This document shows, in pieces, positions 16,232 to 23,781 of a stretch of DNA of 37,454 bases (position 1 is its first letter; each line of letters opens with the position of its first letter). The notes under the pieces were generated by a model. It was not told the origin of the DNA and ran no database searches. It saw only the letters and a program-made list of their open reading frames with translations. Source of the stretch: CAYSSG01 sp964433635 (GTDB lineage Bacteria; Atribacterota; Phoenicimicrobiia; Phoenicimicrobiales; Stramentimicrobiaceae); assembly GCA_964433635.1 (NCBI GenBank), contig CAYSSG010000020.1:1-37454 (forward strand), read 5' to 3'. The position numbers were made by a program, and so were the translations under genes.

Positions 16232-17323
16232 ATGAGGAAAAAACTATTTATTCCGGGCCCTACTGAGGTCAGAAAAGATGTTCTTGAAAGAATGAGCGCT
16301 CCTTTAATCGGTCACAGGAGTAAGGAGGCCTCTGTTCTACAGAGATCGATAAGCCAGAAAATTCAGAGGTTGATGTATACCAGTAATGCCATTATACTTT
16401 CCACTTCCTCAGGAAGCGGTCTGATGGAAGGAGCCGTGCGTTCCTGTACCCGTAAGCGTGCTGCTGTCTTTTCCTGTGGAGCCTTCGGACAGCGCTGGCA
16501 TGAGATAGCTCTTGCCAATCATGTCAATGCCGATCGCTTTGATGTTGAAAGCGGGAATGCTATCAGGGGAGAAATCGTCCATAAGGCATTAAAAGAGGGG
16601 AGTTATGATTTAATCACCGTTACCCATAATGAAACATCCACCGGTATTATGAATCCTCTTCAAGAGATTACGGAAGTAATGAGAAATTACCCGGAAGTGG
16701 TCTTCTGTGTAGATGCGGTCAGTTCATTAGGCGGTGTCAAGATTCCGGTAGATGAGCTGGGTATTGATATCTGTCTTACCTCCAGTCAAAAATGTATCGG
16801 GTTGCCTCCGGGATTTTCATTCTGTTCCATATCAGAGAAGGCACTTCAGGCTGCCAGAGAGGTTGAGTATCGCGGCATGTATTTTGATTTACTGAAACTC
16901 TTTGAATATATCGAAAAAAGAGATTATCAGTATCCGTTTACCCCTTCACTTTCTCATATGTTTGCCCTCGATTATCAGTTAGAATCCATTCTGAAGGAAG
17001 GATTAGAAGTACGCTTCTGGCGACATCGGATGATGGCTGATCGCGTCAGAGAATGGGCTGAAGAACATTTTGAATTGTTTGCCCGTAAAGAGTATGCTTC
17101 CAATACGGTTACCTGCATCAAAAATACTCGTAAGGTGAATGTGAAGCAGTTGAATGATAAACTCCGGGAGAGAGGTTTTGAGATATCCAACGGTTACGGA
17201 AAATTAAAAGATGAAACTTTTCGTATTGCCCACATGGGGGACATGTCACTGAGTGAGGTAGATGAATTATTAACTGTCATTGATCAGTTATTGGAAGAGG
17301 AAGGGAAGAGGAATCATGATTAG
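16232..17323 (+). CDS. Class V aminotransferase, probable phosphoserine transaminase
   Basis: A 363-residue PLP enzyme of the serine-pyruvate/alanine-glyoxylate aminotransferase group. It has the N-terminal FIPGPTEVRKDVLERM, STSSGSGLMEGAVRS for phosphate binding, VTHNETSTGI, the Asp-containing VDAVSSLGG, and the Schiff-base Lys187 in TSSQKCIGLPPG. The start is ATG 16232, ten bases after AAGGAGG; the longer reading frame upstream runs through the T-box terminator. The serine T-box, and serA overlapping by eight bases, argue that it makes phosphoserine from phosphohydroxypyruvate in place of classical SerC, as in other anaerobes. A glyoxylate- or pyruvate-linked serine transaminase is the alternative. 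Confidence 0.85.
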   Translation: MRKKLFIPGPTEVRKDVLERMSAPLIGHRSKEASVLQRSISQKIQRLMYTSNAIILSTSSGSGLMEGAVRSCTRKRAAVFSCGAFGQRWHEIALANHVNADRFDVESGNAIRGEIVHKALKEGSYDLITVTHNETSTGIMNPLQEITEVMRNYPEVVFCVDAVSSLGGVKIPVDELGIDICLTSSQKCIGLPPGFSFCSISEKALQAAREVEYRGMYFDLLKLFEYIEKRDYQYPFTPSLSHMFALDYQLESILKEGLEVRFWRHRMMADRVREWAEEHFELFARKEYASNTVTCIKNTRKVNVKQLNDKLRERGFEISNGYGKLKDETFRIAHMGDMSLSEVDELLTVIDQLLEEEGKRNHD

Positions 17324-18266
17324 AATTCTTATCAAAGACAAGATTGAACCGTTTGTGATTGATGAACTAAAACAAAGGGGGTTTATTATACAGGAGAGCA
17401 CAGAAACATCAGGTTCGCTTTTGCAGGAAGTAAAGGAAAATGAAATCCTGATTGTGCGTTCAGAAACCATGGTCACCAGAGAAGTCATTGATTCGGCTAT
17501 GCAAACCGGAATCCTTAAACTGATTATTCGAGCCGGTGTAGGATTAGATAATATTGATGTTGATTATGCGCAGTCCCAAGGAATCAGAGTTGCAAATACC
17601 CCTGAAGCAAGCAGTGCAGCAGTAGCAGAGCTTGCCTTAGCCCATATGTTTGCTTTGGCTCGAAAGATTATCCCGGCAAATCTAGCTATGCGGGGAAAAA
17701 AATGGAATAAAAAACAATGTCAGGGTATTGAACTTTCAGGAAAGATATTGGGGATTATCGGTATGGGAAGGATTGGAAAGTGTCTGGCACAAAAGGCCAG
17801 TGCGTTGGGGATGCAGGTTGTCTATTCTGATATTATATCTGAACAGCAGGTTGATTCTTCCTGGAAACATGTATCCAAGGACGAGTTGCTTTTTCAATCA
17901 GATTTTGTTTCTTTGCACGTTCCTGCGATTCAGGATGGAAGTTATCTGATTGGCGAATCAGAATTAGGAAAAATGAAAAAAGGTGCTTTTTTGATTAATA
18001 CCTCCAGAGGTAATCTGGTAAATGAACAAGCTCTCCTTGAGGCATTAGAGCAGAGGAAGATAGCTGGGGCAGGAATTGATGTATATTGCCAGGAACCCTG
18101 TGACAATCATGCTTTGAGTCAGCAGGAAAATATTTCAGTTACTCCACATATTGGCGCTTCCACTCTTGAAGCTCAAAGTCGTATTGGACAGGTGATTCTC
18201 AATATAATCAAAGAATATGATAATCAAAAAAGGTTTCATAAGGAGCAGGAAAGTGGCAGATATTAA
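17316..18266 (+). CDS. serA: D-3-phosphoglycerate dehydrogenase (short form, no ACT domain)
   Basis: A 316-residue D-2-hydroxyacid dehydrogenase that oxidises 3-phosphoglycerate, the first step of serine synthesis. The NAD-binding motif is GMGRIG (149-154). The catalytic triad is Arg231 (NTSRGNLV), Glu260 (CQEP) and His278 (TPHIGAST). RAGVGLDNIDVDYA and the N-terminal substrate domain are complete. The protein stops after the core fold, so there is no C-terminal ACT domain for serine feedback; control may rest on the T-box. The ATG at 17316 overlaps the aminotransferase end by eight bases and follows GGAAGAGGAA. Specificity within the D-hydroxyacid family is inferred from the operon. Confidence 0.88.
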   Translation: MIRILIKDKIEPFVIDELKQRGFIIQESTETSGSLLQEVKENEILIVRSETMVTREVIDSAMQTGILKLIIRAGVGLDNIDVDYAQSQGIRVANTPEASSAAVAELALAHMFALARKIIPANLAMRGKKWNKKQCQGIELSGKILGIIGMGRIGKCLAQKASALGMQVVYSDIISEQQVDSSWKHVSKDELLFQSDFVSLHVPAIQDGSYLIGESELGKMKKGAFLINTSRGNLVNEQALLEALEQRKIAGAGIDVYCQEPCDNHALSQQENISVTPHIGASTLEAQSRIGQVILNIIKEYDNQKRFHKEQESGRY

Positions 18267-19503
18267 ACCATTCAAGGCACTGCGGCCTAAAGCAGAATTT
18301 ATTTCTACGATCAGTTGCCTCCCTTATGATGTGATAAGCCGAAAGGAAGCTGCAGATGTTATAAAAAGGTTTCCAGATTCCTTTTTAAAGGTGGTCAAAC
18401 CGGAATCCACGATTTCAATGCATAAGAGTTTATCTTCGATGGAATTAGCAAAAATTGCTGCCCGGAACCTGAATGACTTCATCAAAAGAAAGATATTGGT
18501 AGAAGATCAGGAACGATGTTTCTATATTTATCAGCAAAGCAATGCTTCCTTCCAGCGGACCGGTATCGTTGCCTGTCTGTCGGTAGAAGATTACAAGAAA
18601 GGGTTGATCAAACCACATGAAAAAATTAGAATGAATACCTGGCAGGAAAGGGTTCAGCATATTCGGGTGACAAGGGCACACACTGGGTGTGCTTTAGTTA
18701 TATATAGAAGCGATTCTTTCATAGAAGAGATGACTCAAAAAGAGATGGTCATAAGAAATCTAATCTATGATTTTATTTCCGATGACGGAATAAGAAATTG
18801 TTGTTGGAGAATCAATCAGGAAAACATAATCGTATCTCTACAAAATGCTTTTCAGAATATTGATAGTCTTTATATTGCCGATGGGCATCATCGTGTAGCA
18901 GCAGCAGTAGAAGCAGCTGACATAGAAGTGCGGGAACAAAAAGGTTCCAAAAAGTTGAATAACCGTTATGCTTATTTTCCTGCAGTGCTGATACCACACG
19001 ATCAAATCTGTATATTGGGATATCATCGTTTGCTTAAAGGTCTGATTGGTTTTTCTCCAGATGTTTTTTTACAGAGATTAAGAACAATATTTAAAGTTAA
19101 AAAAATATCTCCCAACCAGACATATTTTCCAACTCAAAGACATGAATTTGGTATGAATTTAGATGGTGAGTGGTATAGCTTATCTATTGATAATTGTGAA
19201 ATGATAGATAATAAAAGCTTGATCGGTCAATTAGATGTATCCATCTTACAGAGCCAGGTATTGGATCCCTTACTGGGAATCAGGGATCCCCAGAGAAGTG
19301 AAAGGGTTGATTTTATCGGAGGTAACGTAGTTTTATTTCAGATAGAAAATGGAATCCAACAGGGTGCCAGAATCATTTTTACTCTTTATCCTGTCTCTGT
19401 CGATGATGTGATAAAAATTTCAGATCAGCAAGAAATCATGCCACCAAAGTCAACCTGGTTTGAACCAAAACTGAGAAGTGGCATTTTTGTCCATTTATTT
19501 TAA
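18253..19503 (+). CDS. DUF1015 protein of a serine operon
   Basis: A 416-residue protein of the DUF1015 family, with N-terminal IKPFKALRPK...LPYDVISRKEA, a central YIADGHHRVAAAVEA (Asp210-Gly-His-His-Arg214) and a C-terminal segment containing VDFIGG. It starts at GTG 18253, preceded by AAGGAG (18240-18245), and overlaps serA by 14 bases, so it is translationally coupled to serine synthesis. The DGHHR motif resembles the one in ParB-like free-serine kinases (SerK, SbnI). No SerB phosphatase is present in the operon. A phosphoserine- or serine-acting role is therefore attractive but unproven. No signal peptide is seen. Family assignment is good; function unknown. Confidence 0.8.
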   Translation: MADIKPFKALRPKAEFISTISCLPYDVISRKEAADVIKRFPDSFLKVVKPESTISMHKSLSSMELAKIAARNLNDFIKRKILVEDQERCFYIYQQSNASFQRTGIVACLSVEDYKKGLIKPHEKIRMNTWQERVQHIRVTRAHTGCALVIYRSDSFIEEMTQKEMVIRNLIYDFISDDGIRNCCWRINQENIIVSLQNAFQNIDSLYIADGHHRVAAAVEAADIEVREQKGSKKLNNRYAYFPAVLIPHDQICILGYHRLLKGLIGFSPDVFLQRLRTIFKVKKISPNQTYFPTQRHEFGMNLDGEWYSLSIDNCEMIDNKSLIGQLDVSILQSQVLDPLLGIRDPQRSERVDFIGGNVVLFQIENGIQQGARIIFTLYPVSVDDVIKISDQQEIMPPKSTWFEPKLRSGIFVHLF

Positions 19504-19561
19504 TAACAAGATTGTTAATCATGTTAACCACAAAATATTTTCATAAAATTTGATAAAATGA

Positions 19562-19590
19562 TTGACACTTTTTTATTTTTTATCTATTCT
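19562..19590 (+). promoter_or_regulatory. Probable sigma-70 promoter of the IclR gene
   Basis: TTGACA (19562-19567, consensus -35) and TATTCT (19585-19590) are separated by 17 bases. The -10 overlaps the palindrome at 19587-19600, so a protein bound there would block the promoter. Confidence 0.6.
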
Positions 19591-19600
19591 ATAAATAGAA
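19587..19600. promoter_or_regulatory. Palindromic candidate operator for the IclR regulator
   Basis: TTCTAT-AA-ATAGAA is a perfect inverted repeat over the promoter. The half-site ATTCTAT recurs near 19605 and 19627 and again near 20457 before the carbamoyltransferase gene. IclR proteins typically bind such palindromes. Autoregulation and control of the cluster are inferred. Confidence 0.5.
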
Positions 19601-19653
19601 AGATATTCTATTTTAAAGGAAAGTGATTCTATTATTAATATTGAGTGGTTAAT

Positions 19654-20442
19654 ATGACTAATGATGAACCTAATTACCCGGTTCAAGCAGTAGCCAGAGC
19701 ATTATCCATTTTAGAGACATTATTACATCATCCTTCACCGATCAGCATTACTCAATTAAGTCAGCAGTTAGGTTTATATCCCAGTAGTGTTCATCGCATG
19801 GTAGATACCTTAAAATATTGGGGGTATGTGGAACAGGTTCCTTATACCCAGGAGTATACCCTGGGTATAAAGGTTGTGGAACTGGGGATGGCCAAGCTTC
19901 ATAACCTGAATGTCTTTACTGAAACAGCTCCTTTTTTAAAGCAGATATCTGATCAGTTTGATGAAACAGTGAATCTGGCCGTTTTGGATCAGGGAGAGGT
20001 TGTTTATTTGGATAAAGTAGAATCCAGTAGAATTGTCAAGGCTGTTCTCAACCCGGGCAGAAGGGCTCCTTTTCATTGTACAGCCATCGGGAAAGTTCTG
20101 ATGGCTTTTCAGCCGAAGCAGCTACGAGCGAAAATATTAGCAGAGAAGCCCCTGATCGGGTATAACCAGAATACCATTACTGATCCTGTGCTCCTGGAGC
20201 ATGAATTTGTGAATATAAGGGAGAATGGTTATGCTCTGGATAACGGGGAACACATAGAAGAAGTCAATTGCGTAGCAGTTCCACTCTATGATTTGCATGG
20301 AAAGGTTATCGCAGCCATCAGTATCTCAGCACCGACATTCCGTATGAATGCCAAGAAAAAGCAGGAGATGATCACTTTCAGTAAAAAGAAGGCAATGGAA
20401 ATCTCCAGGCGAATGGGTTACCGGATTCTCAAGAAAAAATAA
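19654..20442 (+). CDS. IclR-family transcriptional regulator
   Basis: A 262-residue regulator. The N-terminal winged helix (about 8-70) has VQAVARALSILETLL, ITQLSQQLGLYPSSVHRMVDTL and a wing. The effector domain (about 85-255) has FHCTAIGKVLMAF, the family's YALDNGEHIEEVNCVAVPL and a final AAISISAP. IclR proteins sense small organic acids and usually control adjacent catabolic genes, which fits its place at the head of a transport and catabolism cluster. Two starts are possible, GTG 19645 and ATG 19654; the ATG follows a weak GAGTGG. The gene sits behind a promoter overlapped by a palindrome, so autoregulation is likely. The ligand is unknown. Confidence 0.92.
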   Translation: MTNDEPNYPVQAVARALSILETLLHHPSPISITQLSQQLGLYPSSVHRMVDTLKYWGYVEQVPYTQEYTLGIKVVELGMAKLHNLNVFTETAPFLKQISDQFDETVNLAVLDQGEVVYLDKVESSRIVKAVLNPGRRAPFHCTAIGKVLMAFQPKQLRAKILAEKPLIGYNQNTITDPVLLEHEFVNIRENGYALDNGEHIEEVNCVAVPLYDLHGKVIAAISISAPTFRMNAKKKQEMITFSKKKAMEISRRMGYRILKKK

Positions 20443-20495
20443 TTGTCATTTTTAATATTCTATTAATTAATGGAAAAAGTTGAAAGGATATCAAA

Positions 20496-21494
20496 ATGTC
20501 TATCAATCTGCAAAAACGTCATTTACTTACCTTGAAAGATTTTACGAAGCAGGAAATCATTTATTTATTGGATTTGGCTGAGGAATTGAAAAAGGCCAAA
20601 TATGCAGGAAAGGAAGAGCAAAGATTGAAAGGCAAGAATATTGCCTTAATATTTGAAAAAACATCTACGAGGACCAGGTGTGCGTTTGAAGTAGCTGCCT
20701 TTGACCAGGGAGCCAACATCACTTATCTGGGACAAATAGGATCTCAGATGGGAAAAAAGGAATCCATAGAAGATACAGCGAGAGTATTGGGCCGTTATTA
20801 CGATGGAATAGAATTTAGGGGATTCAAACAGGAATCGGCAGAGATATTAGCACAATATTCGGGCGCAGTCGTATGGAACGGATTGACGGATCTCTATCAT
20901 CCTACCCAGGTCCTTGCTGATTTCATGACCATTAGGGAAAAAGTCTCTAAGCCATTGGATGAAGTGGTCCTGATCTATGCAGGAGACGGAAGAAATAATA
21001 TGGCTAATTCCTTGCTGATTGCTTCTTCCATTATGGGAATGGAATTCAGGATTATTTCCCCGAAACAGCTTTATCCCGGCGAGGATTTATGGAGAGAGGC
21101 ACAAAGAATAGCTCGAGAATCAGGTGCCAGAATTGAGATTACTGACAATATAATACAAGGTGTGCAGGGAGCAGATGCGATCTATACGGATGTCTGGGTC
21201 TCCATGGGTGAAGAAGACAAGATGGCAGAAAGAATTCGATTATTAAAAGATTTCCAGGTGAATATGGATATGATTAAGGCTACTCAAAATCCTGATGTCA
21301 TATTTTTACACTGCTTACCATCATTTCATGATACCAATACGATAGTGGGACAGGATGTTTATGAAAAATTTGGGTTAAAGTCAATGGAAGTGACAGATGA
21401 AGTATTTCGGAGTAAATATTCTGTTGTTTTCGATGAAGCTGAAAACCGATTACATACCATCAAGGCTGTTATGGTGGCAACACTAGGAAGTTAG
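20496..21494 (+). CDS. Ornithine carbamoyltransferase, catabolic (ArcB) type
   Basis: A 332-residue enzyme interconverting ornithine plus carbamoyl phosphate and citrulline. The carbamoyl-phosphate loop is FEKTSTRTR (STRTR at 57-61), with SQMGKKESIEDTARVLGRYYDG, LTDLYHPTQVLADF, TDVWVSMGEE and HCLPSFHD. The C-terminal FHDTNTIVGQDVYEKFGLKSMEVTDEVF insertion is longer than in typical anabolic ArgF and matches ArcB-type enzymes, which run toward ornithine. GAAAGGAT precedes the ATG. No arcA or arcC is in the window, so it is not a standard arginine deiminase operon. Its neighbours (IclR regulator, class III aminotransferase, M20 hydrolase) favour a catabolic role. The reaction direction is inferred. 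Confidence 0.88.
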   Translation: MSINLQKRHLLTLKDFTKQEIIYLLDLAEELKKAKYAGKEEQRLKGKNIALIFEKTSTRTRCAFEVAAFDQGANITYLGQIGSQMGKKESIEDTARVLGRYYDGIEFRGFKQESAEILAQYSGAVVWNGLTDLYHPTQVLADFMTIREKVSKPLDEVVLIYAGDGRNNMANSLLIASSIMGMEFRIISPKQLYPGEDLWREAQRIARESGARIEITDNIIQGVQGADAIYTDVWVSMGEEDKMAERIRLLKDFQVNMDMIKATQNPDVIFLHCLPSFHDTNTIVGQDVYEKFGLKSMEVTDEVFRSKYSVVFDEAENRLHTIKAVMVATLGS

Positions 21495-21559
21495 ACTGTT
21501 TCTTTTTTTTCAAAACCATAAACTGCTGATAAAAATTTTTATGAAGGAGATGACTGATA

Positions 21560-22867
21560 ATGAGAAAAATTATCTCTCTAAAGACTGAAATTCCGGGGCC
21601 AAAATCAAAGGAAATTGCTCAAAAAAGAGGAAAATATGTTGCTAAACCGATGGGAGGATCTCTTTCTCCCGGTTATATTGATTATGGGAAGGGAGCCCTG
21701 GTTACTGATGTAGATGGGAATTGTTTTATTGATTTAACTGGAGGATGGGGATGTCTGGTTGTTGGGCATGCACATCCTGATGTTGTTAGAGTTATTCAAC
21801 AGCAGGCAGAAAAATTTACCCATACTGACTTTACTGCGATTCCTTATGAATCTTTTGTATCCCTGAGCGAAAAATTAAGTCAACTTGCTCCGGGTGATAG
21901 TCCTAAGAATGTCGCACTTTTTAATTGTGGTGCTGAAGCGATGGAAAATGCAGTAAAAATAGCCCGGGCTTATACCGGGAGGCCTGCAATTATTGTTTTC
22001 GAGAATTCCTTTCACGGCAGAACCCTGTTGACCATGACCATGACCCATAAGGCGATGCCTTACAAGTACAAATTCGGTCCTTTTGCTCCGGAAATTTATC
22101 GTTTACCATTCCCTACACCTTATCATCCTTCTGTGAAAATGCAGGATTTTGAAAGAATGATGAATAATATTGTTAATCCGGAAACAGTTGCTGCAGTTGT
22201 TATCGAACCAATTCAGGGAGAAGGCGGATTTAATGTGCCCGTAGACGGATTTTTAGAACTGATCAGAAGTTTATGTACCAAGTATGGCATGATGATGATT
22301 ACGGATGAAATTCAATGTGGGATGGGTAGGACCGGGAAATTCTTTGCCATTGAGCATTGGGATATTGAGCCGGATATCGTCTGTCTGGCAAAATCGCTGG
22401 CTTCGGGTTTACCTCTTTCTGCAGTCATTGTGCGCAAAGATATAACGGACAGTTTGCCGGGTGGTAGTATCGGAGGTACTTATGTCGGGAATCCTATATG
22501 CTGTCAGGCTGCTCTGGAGGTTATCCGGATCATTGAAGAAGAGAATCTTCTGGAAAGAGCTGTCAGGATTGGTGACAGATTAAAGAAAAGATTTTCAGCA
22601 ATGAAAGAGAAATATACACTGATAGGTGATGTACGTGGAATGGGAGCCATGACCGCGATAGAATTAGTAAAAAATAGGGAAACAAAAGAGCCTGCTGCAG
22701 AAGAAATAACCAGGATTGTCCAATATTGTGTACAAAATGGAGTTTTTGTCCCCACTGCCGGCATCAATAAGAACATTTTAAGAATATTGGTACCCTTAGT
22801 CATAACCGACGAACAGCTAGAAGAAGCATTGGATGTCGTTGAGGAAGGTATTGCAGAAGTAAAGTAA
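21560..22867 (+). CDS. Class III PLP aminotransferase (GabT/ornithine type)
   Basis: A 435-residue fold-type I PLP enzyme. Motifs are DVDGNCFIDLTGGWGCLVVGHAHP (split here only by reading), NCGAEAMENAVKIAR for phosphate binding, ENSFHGRTLLTMTMT, the cofactor-Asp motif ITDEIQCGMGRTGKF and the Schiff-base Lys278 in LAKSLASGLPLSAV. The GT-YVGNP and RGMGAMTAIEL segments are complete. This group includes 4-aminobutyrate, ornithine and acetylornithine aminotransferases, and also broad-range amino-acid racemases. Following a carbamoyltransferase that can yield ornithine, ornithine delta-transamination to glutamate semialdehyde/P5C is the leading guess. AAGGAGATGA precedes the ATG. Gap to the previous gene is 65 bases. 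Confidence 0.87.
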   Translation: MRKIISLKTEIPGPKSKEIAQKRGKYVAKPMGGSLSPGYIDYGKGALVTDVDGNCFIDLTGGWGCLVVGHAHPDVVRVIQQQAEKFTHTDFTAIPYESFVSLSEKLSQLAPGDSPKNVALFNCGAEAMENAVKIARAYTGRPAIIVFENSFHGRTLLTMTMTHKAMPYKYKFGPFAPEIYRLPFPTPYHPSVKMQDFERMMNNIVNPETVAAVVIEPIQGEGGFNVPVDGFLELIRSLCTKYGMMMITDEIQCGMGRTGKFFAIEHWDIEPDIVCLAKSLASGLPLSAVIVRKDITDSLPGGSIGGTYVGNPICCQAALEVIRIIEEENLLERAVRIGDRLKKRFSAMKEKYTLIGDVRGMGAMTAIELVKNRETKEPAAEEITRIVQYCVQNGVFVPTAGINKNILRILVPLVITDEQLEEALDVVEEGIAEVK

Positions 22868-23014
22868 AAATGATTAGATTCTAAAATAGTAGTTTAAAAA
22901 TCTAAATGAAATAAAGAAAAGATAATGAATATGATTTTAATGAATCAAATAGTGTCTACCAAAATCCTGATGATCAATAACCATTTTTTTTAATATTTGA
23001 AATAGATTGTTTCC

Positions 23015-23058
23015 GATAAATCCCCTGATATATTCTGATTTGAAGCAGGGGATTTATC
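23015..23058 (+). terminator. Long-loop hairpin between aminotransferase and pyrR
   Basis: GATAAATCCCCTG (23015-23027) and CAGGGGATTTATC (23046-23058) form a perfect 13-bp stem with an 18-base loop. TTAATTATT follows, a poor T-run. It may end the aminotransferase transcript or attenuate pyrR. The region 22868-23105 otherwise shows no gene. Confidence 0.55.
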
Positions 23059-23105
23059 TTAATTATTCATCTCTCATCAGTTTATTCTGAGAAAGGAAAG
23101 TTAGA

Positions 23106-23654
23106 TTGGAGTATTCCCCTGTCTCTATCATTATGAATAAAAGAGATATTGATCGAACTCTGCTCAGGATTTCCCATGAAATTATTGAGAAGAATAAGGG
23201 TGTAGAAGATCTGGGAATCATTGGGATCAAGACCAGAGGTGAATATCTGGCAAGGAGAATCTCAGATTACATCTATTCTATAGAAAAAGTAAATGTTCCA
23301 GTAGGCGTTTTGGATATCACTCTTTATCGGGATGATTTGAAGGAAAAACAGCCCATAGCCATTGTCATGAAAACAGAAATACCATTTCCGGTTGCGGAGA
23401 AAAAAATTTTACTGGTTGATGATGTTCTCTATACAGGAAGAACAATCAGGGCAGCCATGGATGCCATCGTTGATATGGGAAGGCCAGGATGCATTCAATT
23501 GGCGGTGTTGATTGACCGGGGACATCGTGAATTTCCCATTCGGGCAGATTATGTGGGGAAAAATGTTCCTACCTCTCGACGGGAAATGATCAAGGTACGA
23601 TTGGGCGAAATAGATCAATTGAATCAGGTAGAGATTCTGAAGCATGTACAATAA
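23106..23654 (+). CDS. pyrR: PyrR bifunctional regulator / uracil phosphoribosyltransferase
   Basis: A 182-residue PRTase-fold protein. The PRPP-binding motif is ILLVDDVLYTGRTIRAAMDAI, with the conserved LAVLIDRGHREFPIRADYVGKNVPTS and GIIGIKTRGEYLARRI. In Firmicutes, PyrR binds pyr mRNA leaders with UMP and causes attenuation; it also has weak uracil phosphoribosyltransferase activity. The start is TTG at 23106, five bases after GAAAGGAAAG. No pyr biosynthetic gene or PyrR leader is visible here, so it would act in trans. Its position behind a carbamoyl-phosphate-handling enzyme is suggestive, since carbamoyl phosphate feeds pyrimidines, but that link is inference. Confidence 0.92.
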   Translation: MEYSPVSIIMNKRDIDRTLLRISHEIIEKNKGVEDLGIIGIKTRGEYLARRISDYIYSIEKVNVPVGVLDITLYRDDLKEKQPIAIVMKTEIPFPVAEKKILLVDDVLYTGRTIRAAMDAIVDMGRPGCIQLAVLIDRGHREFPIRADYVGKNVPTSRREMIKVRLGEIDQLNQVEILKHVQ

Positions 23655-23781
23655 TTCTGCTCTGTATCAGTCTATTTCAAAAGATTTTTTTATAGCACAG
23701 GCCTGGTATATAGAATGAATCCAAGTGGAGTTTAAACTTTTCCATTGAAAAAAATTTTAGGTAAGAAAGGGGTGAAGAGCT

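Noticed and set aside
20496..22867. Arginine biosynthesis operon (argF plus argD)
   Set aside because: The carbamoyltransferase has the ArcB-like C-terminal insertion, the aminotransferase is nearer the GabT group, no other arg gene is present, and the regulator is IclR rather than ArgR.
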